In this document: piece after piece, positions 15,569-24,301 of the stretch
Layout of the letters: the number at the start of each line of letters is the position of its first letter
Numbering within the stretch: position 1 is the first letter of the stretch
Assembly: GCA_005881175.1 (NCBI GenBank)
Contig: VBEN01000023.1
Location: 1 to 34,752, forward strand
Reading direction: 5' to 3'
DNA: 34,752 nucleotides
From: Chloroflexota bacterium
Lineage (GTDB): Bacteria > Chloroflexota > Dormibacteria > CF-121
The notes under the pieces: generated by a model
What the model was told of the DNA's origin: nothing
What the model saw: the letters and a program-made list of their open reading frames with translations, nothing else
Databases searched by the model: none
Position numbers and translations under genes: made by a program

Positions 15569-16621
15569 TTAGGCCGCGAGGCGACGCAACTCCTCCGGAT
15601 GCTGTGACCGGGCCGCGGCGGCGCCAAAATCGATAAGTCCGGCCTTGACCAATTCGCCCAGGCTTCGCTCCATCGTGTTCATGCCGTCCTTGACCCCGGT
15701 CTCCAGCACATTGCGCAGCTGGCGGGTCTTGCCTTCCTTGATCAGGTTCTGGACGGCGATAGAGTTGAGCAGCACCTCGAAGGCCGCGACTCGGCCGGGG
15801 CCGTCGCGGCGGGGCAGTAATTGCTGATAGATCACGGCCGCCAGTGTGTTCGAGAGTTGCACCCGGACCTGTTGCTGCTGCTCGGCGGGGAAGACGTCCA
15901 CCACCCGGTCGACAGCCTGCGCCGTGTCGTTGGTATGAAGGGTGGCCAGGACCAGGTGACCGGTTTCGGCGATCGTGATCGCCGCCGAGATGGTCTCGAG
16001 GTCCCGCATCTCGCCGATGAGCAAGACGTCGGGAGATTGGCGGAGGGCTGCCCTCAGTGCGTCCGCGAAAGAGGCGACATCCGAGCCGACCTCGCGTTGC
16101 TCGACAATACTGCGCTGGTGCCGGTAGACATACTCGATCGGGTCCTCGATGGTGATCACATGGCAGGGTCGGGTTGCGACGATGTCGTTCACCATCGCCG
16201 CCAGGGTGGAGGACTTGCCGGAGCCGGTCGGTCCGGTCACCAGGATCAATCCCTGACCCAGCCGGGTCAGGCCGCGCACCACCATGGGGACGCCGAGCTG
16301 ATCGAAGTTCGGGATCTGGTACGGAATCAGCCGCAGTGCCAGGCCAACGGATCCCCGCTGTTTGAACGCGTTGATTCGAAAGCGCGCCTGCCCCTTCCAG
16401 TTGAAGGAGAAGTCGAGATCGCCCTGTTCCTGGAAGCGGGCCCAGCGCTCGGGCGAGACAACCTCGCGCGCCATCGCTTCGATCTGCTCAGGACGAAGCG
16501 GATCGCGGGCGATGGGCACGAGAGCCCCGTCCTTTCGCATGGTCGGCGGCGCGCCGGCCGACAGGATGAGGTCGGACGCCGCCTGATCCAGCAAGACCTG
16601 GAGGTAAGCGTCGATGATCAA
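15569..16621 (-). CDS. pilT: PilT pilus-retraction ATPase
   Basis: The retraction motor has Walker A GPTGSGKS (130-137), Asp box TIEDPIEYV, Walker B VLLIGEMRD, a His box LATLHTNDTAQAVDR, and the PilT-specific end EGKTRQLRNVLETG followed by GMNTMERSL. It depolymerises the pilus and underlies twitching. The start is uncertain. A TTG at 16621 gives 350 residues, the normal size, but has no clear RBS. The frame stays open far upstream, where it only runs antisense to the peptidase-like gene. It heads the pil operon and is divergent from that gene with 39 bp between. Confidence 0.92.
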   Translation of the reverse strand: MIIDAYLQVLLDQAASDLILSAGAPPTMRKDGALVPIARDPLRPEQIEAMAREVVSPERWARFQEQGDLDFSFNWKGQARFRINAFKQRGSVGLALRLIPYQIPNFDQLGVPMVVRGLTRLGQGLILVTGPTGSGKSSTLAAMVNDIVATRPCHVITIEDPIEYVYRHQRSIVEQREVGSDVASFADALRAALRQSPDVLLIGEMRDLETISAAITIAETGHLVLATLHTNDTAQAVDRVVDVFPAEQQQQVRVQLSNTLAAVIYQQLLPRRDGPGRVAAFEVLLNSIAVQNLIKEGKTRQLRNVLETGVKDGMNTMERSLGELVKAGLIDFGAAAARSQHPEELRRLAA

Positions 16622-16660
16622 AGGGTGTGGGTCGGCCTGCGGGCCGGGAGGCGCGATTGA

Positions 16661-17065
16661 TTGCTTGACATCCTGTGCAACCTGCTGGGCGCGGCCTTCT
16701 TGCTTCCGCTTGGGGCCGCCCTGGGCAGCTTTTTCGAGGTCGTCCTGGACCGCCTGCCACGGGGAGAGTCGTTGCTCTGGCCGCCCTCGCACTGTCGTAC
16801 GTGTGGCCACCGGCTGAGTGCGGACGAGCTGGTCCCGGTGATCAGCTATCTGGCTCAACGCGGCCGTTGCCGCGCTTGCGATATCCCGATTGGTCGCGGC
16901 GTGCCGATCCGCGAGGGGCTCAGTGGGCTGACCCTTTCCCTCCCGTGGGCCGTCGCCGGCTGCGCCCATCCGGTGTTCGCGCTGGGCATTGGGACCGTCC
17001 TGCTGGTGGCGGTCTGGGTCGCGTGGGGGCTGCTGCGACGCCGGGCTCCGAACGCGGGCCACTGA
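16661..17065 (+). CDS. Prepilin peptidase N-terminal domain only (no protease domain)
   Basis: The 134-residue membrane protein has the A24 N-terminal signature: GSFFEVVLDRLPRGESLL, then two CxxC pairs (C45/C48 and C70/C73), GxxxPIREG, and one or two C-terminal helices. Full prepilin peptidases (about 230-290 residues) continue with six more helices carrying the catalytic aspartates (GxGD). None of that follows here: the frame stops and a cyclase gene begins 38 bp later. It may be a truncated peptidase or a split half whose catalytic part is elsewhere. The TTG start follows an in-frame stop and has a GGGAGG site 9 nt upstream. It is divergent from pilT. Confidence 0.8.
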   Translation: MLDILCNLLGAAFLLPLGAALGSFFEVVLDRLPRGESLLWPPSHCRTCGHRLSADELVPVISYLAQRGRCRACDIPIGRGVPIREGLSGLTLSLPWAVAGCAHPVFALGIGTVLLVAVWVAWGLLRRRAPNAGH

Positions 17066-17103
17066 AGCAATTAAGGCCGCAGGCCCGCGTTACCTAGGCA
17101 GCC

Positions 17104-17958
17104 TTGAAGCTGCGGCCGCTGTTCCCTAAAGAAACGCTCGGAATCCGTAAGGTCTTCGGTCTTGTGGTCATGATGGCGGCGGTCGCGGCGGTCGCCTACC
17201 TGGAGCGATCCCTCGGCCGCGATCTAGACCTGCGGCTGCTCTACTTTCTCATCGTCCTGTGCGGCGCCATTCTGCTGCCGCGTCTCCTGGCGCTGGCGGT
17301 GGCAGTCAGCGTCGCGATCGTGAGCGTGGGTGTGAGCGGCATCGAGGGCACCAGCCTCGTCATCAATGGACTCACCCATCTCTTGATGTACGGCTACGCC
17401 GCCTTGCTGACCAACAACTGGGAACAGGAGCGTCGCCGGCTGATGCGGATGAGCCGCGTGGATGAGCTAACCGGCCTGCATAACCTGCGCGCCCTGCAGG
17501 AGCAGCTTCCGACCTGGCTGGGGCCGGCCGCCCGGACCGGCCGGCGGATGGCCGTCCTGATGATGGATGTCGACGGGTTCAAGGCGGTCAACGACCGGCT
17601 TGGGCACGGCGTCGGCAATGAGTTGTTGAAGGAGCTGGCAAATCTGCTTCGCTTCGCGGTGCGGGTCGGCGATGAACCGTTTCGATTCGGCGGCGACGAG
17701 TTCGTTCTGCTGCTTTCCGATGCCGACGGCGCCGGAGCGCAGGTCGTCGCTCAGCGGATCCAGGACATCTACCGATCGATGGGTCAAACCCTGCGCGGCA
17801 CCGACGTCGAAGTGTCCTTCAGCATCGGCATCGCCGTGTTCCCCGAAGATGGTGCACTTCCAGAGACCTTGCTCAGACGCGCCGACGAGGCGCTGCTGAC
17901 GGCCAAGCGGACCGGTCCGGCAAAGATTCTGCGGTACCAGGAGCCTGCCGCGGCTTAA
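17104..17958 (+). CDS. Membrane-bound GGDEF diguanylate cyclase
   Basis: The 284-residue protein starts at a TTG and has a hydrophobic N-terminal region with about three to four helices (residues 15-35, 45-60, 62-80 and 88-104), a short coiled linker and a full cyclase domain. The domain has [10 protein letters not shown], an I-site RVGD at 187-190 and GGDEF at 196-200, so it should make c-di-GMP from GTP and be feedback inhibited. It follows the peptidase-like gene by 38 bp and may be cotranscribed. Its TAA shares bases with the TAA of the opposing Pro-rich protein gene, so the two genes converge with a 4-nt overlap. Confidence 0.92.
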   Translation: MKLRPLFPKETLGIRKVFGLVVMMAAVAAVAYLERSLGRDLDLRLLYFLIVLCGAILLPRLLALAVAVSVAIVSVGVSGIEGTSLVINGLTHLLMYGYAALLTNNWEQERRRLMRMSRVDELTGLHNLRALQEQLPTWLGPAARTGRRMAVLMMDVDGFKAVNDRLGHGVGNELLKELANLLRFAVRVGDEPFRFGGDEFVLLLSDADGAGAQVVAQRIQDIYRSMGQTLRGTDVEVSFSIGIAVFPEDGALPETLLRRADEALLTAKRTGPAKILRYQEPAAA

Positions 17959-19148
17959 GTCCGGCAGGTGAAGGACTGCGGGCTTACCGCGAAGCTGGGG
18001 TTGGTGAAGACGAGCTGCACGGTCCCGGCCGAGACCGGTGCCGCCCAGCTATCCGTGACGACGCTATGCGCGGCGCTGTCGCCGGCCGCGATCACGATGC
18101 TGTACGTTTGGCTGACCTGCGGGCCGTTGTTGTCCTTGCGGATCCAGTGATACTGGACGGTCCCGCCTGGTCCGCCGGCTTGCATCCTGAACGTACCGGT
18201 TGACGTGACCGTGCCGAGCTTGCACTTGGTGGACGCGTTGACATTGACGCTGACGTTTTCGGAGGGCGTGGGAGCAAACGCAAAGGGCGCTGGCGCCGGC
18301 GTCGGCGTGGGGGTTGGTGTGGGCGTCGGCGTCGGGGTCGGTGTGGGCGTCGGCGTGGGGGTCGGCGCGGGCGTGGGCGTCGGTGTGGGGGTAGGCGTCG
18401 GCGTCGGGCTCGCTGTGGGCGACGGCGATGGGCTGCCGCTTGCCGACGGTGATGCACTCGGACTGGCCGAAGGGGAAGGGCTTCCGCTTGGCGATGGGGA
18501 CCCGCTCGGGCTGGCGCTCGCCAATGCGCTCGCGCTGGCCGACGTCGAGGGCTTCGGGGTGGGCGCCAGGGCGACGGGCTGCGAGGACGGCCTCGGGCGC
18601 GCCGCAAAGAACCGTGGCGGAAGGTTGAATGTCGGAACCAGCAGCCAGAAGGGCGCATGCGGATCATCCGCGAAGTACAGGCTTGCCTCCGGGTCAGCGG
18701 CGTTGCCGCTGACGTCGATCCGGAACGGACCGATCTCCCAGTCGGCGGGAATCGAGCGCACCAGGAAGAAGACGAGGATCAGGCCGGCGAAGAACAGCAG
18801 GAATCCAAGCCGCCGGCGCCGACGGCGTTTCTTTTCGCCACTCGAGGTCTCAACCTCACCGCTGGGCTTCTGCGGGTTCACCGGCACGGCGACGGCATCC
18901 AGGACGACGTCAACGTCAACCGGGGTTGGTTTGCCGCCGTCAGGCACAATGGCCTGCCCCAGCTGGGCGGGCATAGGAGCGGCTGCCGCGATAGGTTTGG
19001 CGTGACTGACCTCGGTCCCCATCGACGGGCTGACCTCGGTCGCGGCCGGGCCTCCAACGAGCTTGGCCAGCCGTTCCTCCAGTCTTTCTTTGTCCAGGCC
19101 GGAAGTTGCGTCATCCGGCTGAATGGCACGCCAGGGTGTTAGGCGCAT
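17955..19148 (-). CDS. Single-pass membrane protein with Pro/Thr/Ser-repeat linker and C-terminal beta domain
   Basis: The 397-residue protein has a cytoplasmic N-terminal part (1-107), a basic KKRRRRRR stop, one membrane helix (about 114-131), an extracytoplasmic segment, a long Ser-Pro-Ser-Gly tract turning into (Thr-Pro)n, and a C-terminal domain of about 110 residues with two cysteines (KCKLG and FTCRT) that looks Ig-like. It is probably anchored in the membrane and projects its end domain across the cell wall; the repeat would be an extended spacer. A TAGGGT box lies 8 nt upstream of the ATG, suggesting a leaderless message. Function is unknown, though the place next to pilus and cyclase genes hints at a surface role. 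Confidence 0.8.
   Translation of the reverse strand: MRLTPWRAIQPDDATSGLDKERLEERLAKLVGGPAATEVSPSMGTEVSHAKPIAAAAPMPAQLGQAIVPDGGKPTPVDVDVVLDAVAVPVNPQKPSGEVETSSGEKKRRRRRRLGFLLFFAGLILVFFLVRSIPADWEIGPFRIDVSGNAADPEASLYFADDPHAPFWLLVPTFNLPPRFFAARPRPSSQPVALAPTPKPSTSASASALASASPSGSPSPSGSPSPSASPSASPSASGSPSPSPTASPTPTPTPTPTPTPAPTPTPTPTPTPTPTPTPTPTPTPAPAPFAFAPTPSENVSVNVNASTKCKLGTVTSTGTFRMQAGGPGGTVQYHWIRKDNNGPQVSQTYSIVIAAGDSAAHSVVTDSWAAPVSAGTVQLVFTNPSFAVSPQSFTCRT
18300..18412. repeat. Imperfect 6-bp tandem repeats encoding (Thr-Pro)n
   Basis: Units of the type GGCGTC, GGTGTG and GGGGTC repeat about 18 times on the plus strand (complement codes Thr-Pro on the minus strand). The Ser-Pro-rich tract continues to about 18530 in a looser form. 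Codon variation between units shows selection for the peptide and not a fresh expansion, yet the tract could still change length by slippage. Confidence 0.8.
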
Positions 19149-19210
19149 CTGCGCCCACCCTAGCGCCGGCCGATTACAACCCCTGTTTCACGCGTGGCCG
19201 CCCGGCCGTG

Positions 19211-19236
19211 CCGCTGTGACAGGCTTGCCACAGCGG
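19211..19236. repeat. Inverted repeat upstream of the Pro-rich protein gene
   Basis: CCGCTGTG (19211-19218) and CACAGCGG (19229-19236) flank a 10-nt loop. The dyad lies between the HIT gene stop (19294) and the Pro-rich protein start (19148), the only long gap here (145 bp). No T-run follows on either strand, so it may be a weak terminator for the HIT operon or an operator. Confidence 0.35.
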
Positions 19237-19293
19237 GTTTACGACCGCGTTGCAGCCATCCGCGCGGCTCCGACGGCGGCGCGACGAGCGGCT

Positions 19294-19641
19294 CTAGCCG
19301 GGGGGCCAGGACATGGCGCGGCCGCCGAGGAGATGCAGGTGAACGTGATACACGCTCTGGCCGGCCTGCGGTCCCTTGTTAAAGACGAGTCGGTAACCGT
19401 CGCGATCCACCTTCCGTTCGTCGGCGACGCGGTTGGCCACCTCCATCATCCGGGCCAGCATCGGACCCTGGTCCCGGGTGAGATCGTGGATGGAGGGAAT
19501 GTGCTGCTTGGGGATGACGAGCACGTGGGTCGGCGCCACCGGCCGGATGTCCTCGAAGGCGACGATATCGTCGTCGCGGAAGACTTCCTTCGCGGGAATC
19601 TCCCTGGCGAAGATCTTGCAGAACAAGCAGTCCTCCGGCAT
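19294..19641 (-). CDS. HIT-family nucleotide hydrolase/transferase (Hint type)
   Basis: The 115-residue protein carries the catalytic triad motif HVHLHLL (99-105), an N-terminal CLFCKI with paired cysteines, and FEDIRPVAPTHVLVIPKQHI, all typical of the bacterial Hint/HinT branch that hydrolyses purine nucleoside phosphoramidates. The length is the family norm. I prefer the ATG at 19641; a GTG at 19647 would add two residues. It lies 9 bp after mtaB, the end of the rsmE-mtaB-HIT run. In other bacteria this grouping accompanies translation genes. Confidence 0.92.
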   Translation of the reverse strand: MPEDCLFCKIFAREIPAKEVFRDDDIVAFEDIRPVAPTHVLVIPKQHIPSIHDLTRDQGPMLARMMEVANRVADERKVDRDGYRLVFNKGPQAGQSVYHVHLHLLGGRAMSWPPG

Positions 19642-19650
19642 CGGCACAGC

Positions 19651-20880
19651 TTACCCGCAGAGGAGCCCGTCGTTGCAGCTGGCCAGTGGCCGAATGGTGG
19701 CAAGCGCACCCAGGGTCTGACCGCGGGCGGGCGCATATACCGTGATGTAGTTGTCGCTGAGACCACGAATCCGGTTCGGGAAGCGTCGGTCCCAGATCAC
19801 CTCGAGGTCGCGTTCGACGAATCGTGCCTCGTACGCCCGGCGCTGCGCTTCAGCTTGGATCTGCAGCCGGCGGCTCCGTTCCCGGCTGATCGGGTCATCC
19901 ACCGGTAGGCCGAGCCTGGGCGCGGCCGTTCCCGCCCTTGGTGAGTAGCGAAAGACGTGCAAGCCGCTAAGGCCGGCCTCGGCAACGACGTTCTCGGTAT
20001 CGACAAAATCAGCATCCGTTTCGCCCGGGAAGCCGACGATGACGTCGGCGGTCACGGCGATCTCCAGCGATTGCCGCCGCAATGCGGACATCAGGTCCAG
20101 ATAGTCGCGCCGGCGGTAGAGCCGGCCCATTCGCTTCAACACCCGGTCGCTGCCCGATTGGAGGGGGACATGGAGATGACGGCAGAACCGCGGCGCGCCG
20201 GCCAGCTCGACCAGCTCCGGGGTGAAGTCATTTGCGTTGATCGAGCTCAGCCGGAGTCGTGCCGGTGCGATCGCCTCGAGCAGTCGGCGCACGAATGGCG
20301 CCAGTGACGCTCCTCGTTCACGGCCGAAGGCGCCCAGGTCGACCCCGCTGAGGACGATCTCTCCATATCCATCGGAGACCGCCTGACGCGCACGCTCGAT
20401 GAGGCTCGTTTCCTCGTCGCTACGCGACCTTCCCCGGGTTCGCCAGACGATGCAGTAGGTGCAGCGATGATCGCAGCCATCCTGCACCTTGAGGAAAAAA
20501 CGGGAACGCGCGAACGTCGTCGAGCCCCCAGCCGCAGCCGGGGCGAAGTTTGCCGAAACGTAGTCGAAGATCTCGCTCTTTCGCGCATTCGGGAAGGCCA
20601 CGTCCGCACTGGGGACGGCGGAGACGCGTGGATGGGGATTGTCGACGTGACAGCCCGTCAGGATGAGATGGGCCTGCGGATGACGACGGCGCAATCCGTG
20701 CACCAGTGTGCGCAGTTTGCGGTCTGCTTGCGCGGTCACAGTGCAACTGTTGATCACGCAGATGTCCGCGTTGTCCGCTGACTCCGATACCGAGAAGCCG
20801 ATGCGTGCCAGCCGGTCTCCCAGCTCAGTCATCTCGGCAAAATTGACCTTGCATCCCAGCGTTTGGATCGACACGTTCAT
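19651..20880 (-). CDS. mtaB: tRNA t6A37 methylthiotransferase (MtaB-type radical SAM enzyme)
   Basis: The 409-residue enzyme has both iron-sulfur sites. The N-terminal methylthiotransferase cluster cysteines are C10 (TLGCKVN), C46 (NSCTVT) and C77 (TGCHVD). The radical SAM cluster is C136-x3-C140-x2-C143. A TRAM-like end follows (about 355-409). GCKVN and the lack of a longer N-terminus fit MtaB better than MiaB. It adds the methylthio group to t6A at position 37 of tRNAs reading ANN codons. The real start is the ATG at 20880, which overlaps the rsmE stop (ATGA), and not codons further upstream. Confidence 0.9.
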   Translation of the reverse strand: MNVSIQTLGCKVNFAEMTELGDRLARIGFSVSESADNADICVINSCTVTAQADRKLRTLVHGLRRRHPQAHLILTGCHVDNPHPRVSAVPSADVAFPNARKSEIFDYVSANFAPAAAGGSTTFARSRFFLKVQDGCDHRCTYCIVWRTRGRSRSDEETSLIERARQAVSDGYGEIVLSGVDLGAFGRERGASLAPFVRRLLEAIAPARLRLSSINANDFTPELVELAGAPRFCRHLHVPLQSGSDRVLKRMGRLYRRRDYLDLMSALRRQSLEIAVTADVIVGFPGETDADFVDTENVVAEAGLSGLHVFRYSPRAGTAAPRLGLPVDDPISRERSRRLQIQAEAQRRAYEARFVERDLEVIWDRRFPNRIRGLSDNYITVYAPARGQTLGALATIRPLASCNDGLLCG

Positions 20881-21575
20881 CGTTGTTGGACGAGGATAGC
20901 AGCGGCCACGATTGGCGCCAGTCGTGCTCGCAGGATTCGTGGACCGAGGCTCACCGCCAGACCACCGCGCTCGCGCAATGTTGATAGTTCGTTGTCGGTC
21001 CATCCGCCTTCGGGCCCGACCGCCATCGCGTACGCGGACGAGCTGTCGAGCGCATCGAGCAGGGACACGCTTGCCGTTGGCTCGAGTACGAGGAGCCGCG
21101 TCTCGTCCACCTGCTCGAGGGCGTCTGTCAGCGACATCGGCCCGCTTGCCTCGGGCACCTCACCGCGGTGGCTTTGCTCTGCCGCGGACTCGGCGATCGC
21201 CCGCCAGCGTGCCGTCCGCTCCGGGGACGACCGCGCAACCGACCGCTCCGCCTGCACGGCGATGAATCTGTGGACGCCGACGGCGGTACCGCCCTCGATC
21301 ACCGCGTCGAAATCCGGGTTGGGTAGCAGCGCCTGCAGGAGGGTGACCCTGGTATTCGGCTCACCCTGGACCGGCCGTACCGCGGTGATCTTAGCGACGA
21401 CACGACTACCAGCCACTTCCACGACGTCGAGCTGATACTCGTGGCCGTTCGATACAGCGACGCCCCGCTCCCCTGCACGGATGCGCAGCACGCGCGCCAG
21501 ATGGTGACCCTGCTTGCCATCGACGATCACTCGCTCATGGCCGATCCTCGACGGCTCGATGAACAACCAGAACAC
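20877..21575 (-). CDS. rsmE: 16S rRNA m3U1498 methyltransferase RsmE
   Basis: The 232-residue SPOUT-class enzyme contains the N-terminal FIEPSRI and GHHLARVLRIRAGE motif, and the cofactor knot VGPEGGWTDNEL followed by SLGPRILRA. Most RsmE proteins have LGPRILRTETA; here the end is RARLAPIVA, a local change next to the knot. I chose the GTG at 21575 because FWLFIEP is the family start; upstream codons lack homology. A TACCAT box lies 9 nt before this GTG, suggesting a leaderless transcript. It is the first gene of the rsmE-mtaB-HIT operon and is divergent from the HD-GYP/GGDEF gene. Confidence 0.9.
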   Translation of the reverse strand: MFWLFIEPSRIGHERVIVDGKQGHHLARVLRIRAGERGVAVSNGHEYQLDVVEVAGSRVVAKITAVRPVQGEPNTRVTLLQALLPNPDFDAVIEGGTAVGVHRFIAVQAERSVARSSPERTARWRAIAESAAEQSHRGEVPEASGPMSLTDALEQVDETRLLVLEPTASVSLLDALDSSSAYAMAVGPEGGWTDNELSTLRERGGLAVSLGPRILRARLAPIVAAAILVQQR

Positions 21576-21638
21576 GCCGGCCCCATGGTATCCGGCCCGA
21601 CGACAGAAGGCCGTCGAGCTCGCGTTGTATTCGCCAGC

Positions 21639-23783
21639 ATGCCACCCGCCGATGTCCCAACGCAGTTGCATCGTGCGACGCTCAGGATCGCCGCGATCTC
21701 CTTCTGGGGACTGGCCACCATCGTGATGGCCACAACTTTCATCGGAAACGACCTGCACGTCAACTACACCACGGAATGGATAGTTACCGGCCTGGCCTGC
21801 GTCGCCGGGGTTGTGTGCTGGTTGGTGCCCTGGGGACAAATCCCCGCGAGCCGCTTCATTCCCGTCGTGTTCGGTGGCATCGGGATGTTAACGGTCGGTC
21901 TCTTTGCGACGGGTGGGACGCACTCCCACCTCACCGTTCTTTTCCTCGTCATCATCGTGTTCACCGCGTCGATTCTCGAGTTCCGTATCGCCATCGAGGC
22001 ATTGGTCGTTTCAGTTTTCGCAGCTGGGCTTCCGTTGGTGCTGCAAGGTTGGGACGGGTTCTATGTGCGCTCGCTCGTGTTGTTGGCAGTGTCCATGGTG
22101 ATCTGTGCCTACATCCCGGCCCTCGGGCGCAAGGCGTTGCGCGACGAGAATCAGCTCGCGGAACGGCGTCGCAGAGAGCTCGAGGAAAGTTACCTCTCAA
22201 CCATCGAGGCGCTGGCGGCGGCACTGGACGCGAAGGATCGCCACACCGAGGCGCACTCCCGAGAGACTGCCGCCCTGGCACGGGCGGTGGGCCAGCGCCT
22301 CGGATTGGAGGAGGAAACCCTGCGCTTCCTCGAGTACGGCGCGCTGCTGCACGATATCGGGAAGATCGGCATTCCCGGATACGTTCTCAACAAGCCCGGG
22401 CCGCTGGATGACGAGGAGACCGCCATCATGCGGGAACATCCGGTAATCGGGGAGCGGATCGTCGCCTCAGTGCCGTTCCTGAGTCGGATCCGCCCGATCG
22501 TCCGCGCTGAGCACGAACGATGGGATGGTCACGGATATCCGGATGGGCTCAAGGCTGGGCAGATTCCCATCGAGGCCCGCATCATTCACGCCTGCGATGC
22601 CTTTCAGGCGATGTCGAGCGACCGGCCATACCGGCGTGCCAGGCCGCGCGACTGGATCCTCAACGAAATTTCCGCGCAAGCCGGCCAGCAGTTCGACCCG
22701 CGGGTGGCGGAGGCGCTGCTCGCGGTGATCGCGTCCGGGGAAGCCACCGTCAACGGGACCGCCGATCATGCGGTGCTGGAGGACAGGCGGCTGCCGGAAG
22801 CGCACTCCTGGACGCAACATCTCGACGCCATCCAGCAACTGGGGGCGCGCCTCGCGAACATCAGCAGCGTGCCGGAGATCTGCGAGACCATCGGCCAGAC
22901 CATCACGACCCTGCTGCCCTACGACCAGTGCCGCATCTACCTGCTGGAAGATGACGGACGGACGCTGAGCCCGGTCTACTTCAGCGATAGCCATCGCGCC
23001 GAGTACGACGGTGTAACCGCCGAAACGCTGGCCATCCAGATCGGCCAGGGAATCACCGGCTGGGTGGCCGAGACCAAACAGGGGGCGCTGGTTGACGACG
23101 CGGAGCGCCATCCGAAGGCGGTCCACATCCCCAGCACCACCGAAAGCGACGAGTCGATGCTGGCCGTCCCGGTGATTTTCGAAGACAACCTGATTGGTGT
23201 CATCGTCAACGTCAAAGTCGGCCTCCATCAGTACATTTCCGACCACCTGCGGTTGATGACCATCCTTGCCAACCAGGCGGCCGTCTCGATCTCCAATGCG
23301 CGCTTGATCGAGCGGCTCGCCGCCACTGCTCGGACCGACCCGCTAACCGGCTTGTCGAATCGGCGCGCCTTCGAACAGGCGCTCGAAGACCGGCTGGGTG
23401 CGCCCGTCGCCGAGCCATTCTCCGTGATCATGCTCGATGTCGATGGACTCAAGCAGGTGAACGACGCCCGTGGTCATGCGGCCGGCGACGCCGTACTGAA
23501 GCGGGTGGCGTCGGTGCTCACCGCTCAGCTCCGCCAGGCAGATGTCGTGACCCGATGGGGCGGGGATGAATTCGTCCTCCTGATGCCCGGAACGGACCAG
23601 GTGGGCGCCGTCTCGCTGGCCCGCCGCGTCGGTGGAACGTTGCGCGATGCCGAGGACCCGGCCGGCGCGATCTCGGTGTCGATCGGGACCGCCTCGTTTC
23701 CTGCGGATGGCAGCAGCGCTGATGGACTGCTGGCGGCGGCGGACCGCTCGATGTACATCGACAAGCGACAGCGGGTCGCCTGA
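21639..23783 (+). CDS. Membrane HD-GYP, GAF and GGDEF protein (bifunctional c-di-GMP enzyme)
   Basis: The 714-residue protein starts at ATG 21639, 63 bp from divergent rsmE. Five or six membrane helices occupy about 15-160. A coiled linker leads to an HD-GYP domain (about 185-350) with H238-D239, GKIGIP, REHPVIGERI and HERWDGHGYPDGL. A GAF domain (about 385-545) is followed by a cyclase domain with I-site RQAD at 632-635 and GGDEF at 641-645. Both active sites look intact, so it may both make and degrade c-di-GMP, with the membrane region and the GAF domain setting the balance. An upstream frame extension to 21441 overlaps rsmE and has no family support. Confidence 0.9.
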   Translation: MPPADVPTQLHRATLRIAAISFWGLATIVMATTFIGNDLHVNYTTEWIVTGLACVAGVVCWLVPWGQIPASRFIPVVFGGIGMLTVGLFATGGTHSHLTVLFLVIIVFTASILEFRIAIEALVVSVFAAGLPLVLQGWDGFYVRSLVLLAVSMVICAYIPALGRKALRDENQLAERRRRELEESYLSTIEALAAALDAKDRHTEAHSRETAALARAVGQRLGLEEETLRFLEYGALLHDIGKIGIPGYVLNKPGPLDDEETAIMREHPVIGERIVASVPFLSRIRPIVRAEHERWDGHGYPDGLKAGQIPIEARIIHACDAFQAMSSDRPYRRARPRDWILNEISAQAGQQFDPRVAEALLAVIASGEATVNGTADHAVLEDRRLPEAHSWTQHLDAIQQLGARLANISSVPEICETIGQTITTLLPYDQCRIYLLEDDGRTLSPVYFSDSHRAEYDGVTAETLAIQIGQGITGWVAETKQGALVDDAERHPKAVHIPSTTESDESMLAVPVIFEDNLIGVIVNVKVGLHQYISDHLRLMTILANQAAVSISNARLIERLAATARTDPLTGLSNRRAFEQALEDRLGAPVAEPFSVIMLDVDGLKQVNDARGHAAGDAVLKRVASVLTAQLRQADVVTRWGGDEFVLLMPGTDQVGAVSLARRVGGTLRDAEDPAGAISVSIGTASFPADGSSADGLLAAADRSMYIDKRQRVA

Positions 23784-23803
23784 TCAGGTGGCGGCGAGCT
23801 TAC

Positions 23804-24211
23804 TTAGGTTGCCGCGACCCGAGCCCACTCGTCGATGTTCCAGGTCAGCCCGCTGGGGCCCGGGTCGGCTCGAACCACGTAGTCCATCACATTCGCTTTG
23901 AAGCCGCGACCCTCCATCTCCTGCGTCGCACGGCGCGACAGAATGATCACCGGCAGATGCCGAGTACTGTCGGTCGTGCGAAGGCGTTGCAGCGTGGCAA
24001 AGCCAACCTCTTCACCCAACCGAAGATCGAGGAAGATCATGTCGGGCCGTAGGGCGGCCACCTCTTGCATCACCTGCTCGTCGTTCGACACCACCTTCAC
24101 CTGATAACCATCGAGCTCAAGCTTCAGCTTGTACATCTCCGCAACCGCAGGATCGTCCTCGATGAACAAAACCCGGATCGTTTCTTCGACGGGATGCTTC
24201 ATGGTGGCCAT
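23804..24211 (-). CDS. Atypical single-domain response regulator
   Basis: The 135-residue protein is a receiver domain with E18-D19-D20 and phospho-site D62 (FLDLRLGEEVGF). The conserved switch lysine is replaced by Arg114 (YVVRADPG), and the C-terminal helix is unusual (GLTWNIDEWARVA). The change may weaken or alter phosphorylation-dependent switching. Start choice: ATG 24211 has an AAGGGA site at suitable distance; ATG 24202 is possible. It is a separate transcription unit with its own promoter and converges on the HD-GYP/GGDEF gene with 20 bp between. No kinase is adjacent. Confidence 0.85.
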   Translation of the reverse strand: MATMKHPVEETIRVLFIEDDPAVAEMYKLKLELDGYQVKVVSNDEQVMQEVAALRPDMIFLDLRLGEEVGFATLQRLRTTDSTRHLPVIILSRRATQEMEGRGFKANVMDYVVRADPGPSGLTWNIDEWARVAAT

Positions 24212-24257
24212 CTGGGTGTCCCTTCACGATTGAGCCGATTCGGCCTGCCTGCCGCTC

Positions 24258-24286
24258 ACACTAGAGGTGTCGCGGACGCCTGTCAA
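24258..24286 (-). promoter_or_regulatory. Strong sigma-70-type promoter of the atypical receiver gene
   Basis: On the minus strand TTGACA (24286-24281), a 17-nt spacer and TAGTGT (24263-24258) make a near-perfect promoter. The expected start is near 24250, giving a leader of about 40 nt with the AAGGGA ribosome site. It is the best -35/-10 pair seen in the window. Confidence 0.7.
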
Positions 24287-24301
24287 TGATCGGCTTGCCT
24301 T

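Noticed and set aside
16622-17062. 147-residue extension of PilT upstream of 16621
   Set aside because: It is antisense to the peptidase N-terminal domain gene, and PilT proteins normally have about 350 residues.
18300-18412. Possible CRISPR-like array
   Set aside because: The units are 6 bp, contiguous, with no unique spacers; it is a coding microsatellite.
18205-19005. Plus-strand frame encoding a Gly-Val repeat protein
   Set aside because: It is the complement of the Thr-Pro repeat. It lacks flanking domain structure, whereas the minus-strand protein has a membrane helix and an end domain.
20881-21003. 41-residue extension of mtaB
   Set aside because: It overlaps the conserved C-terminal knot of rsmE, and MtaB proteins start at the strand leading to GCKVN.
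21441-21638. Upstream extension of the membrane HD-GYP/GGDEF gene
   Set aside because: It lies antisense to rsmE and its translation has no membrane or domain character; ATG 21639 precedes the first helix.
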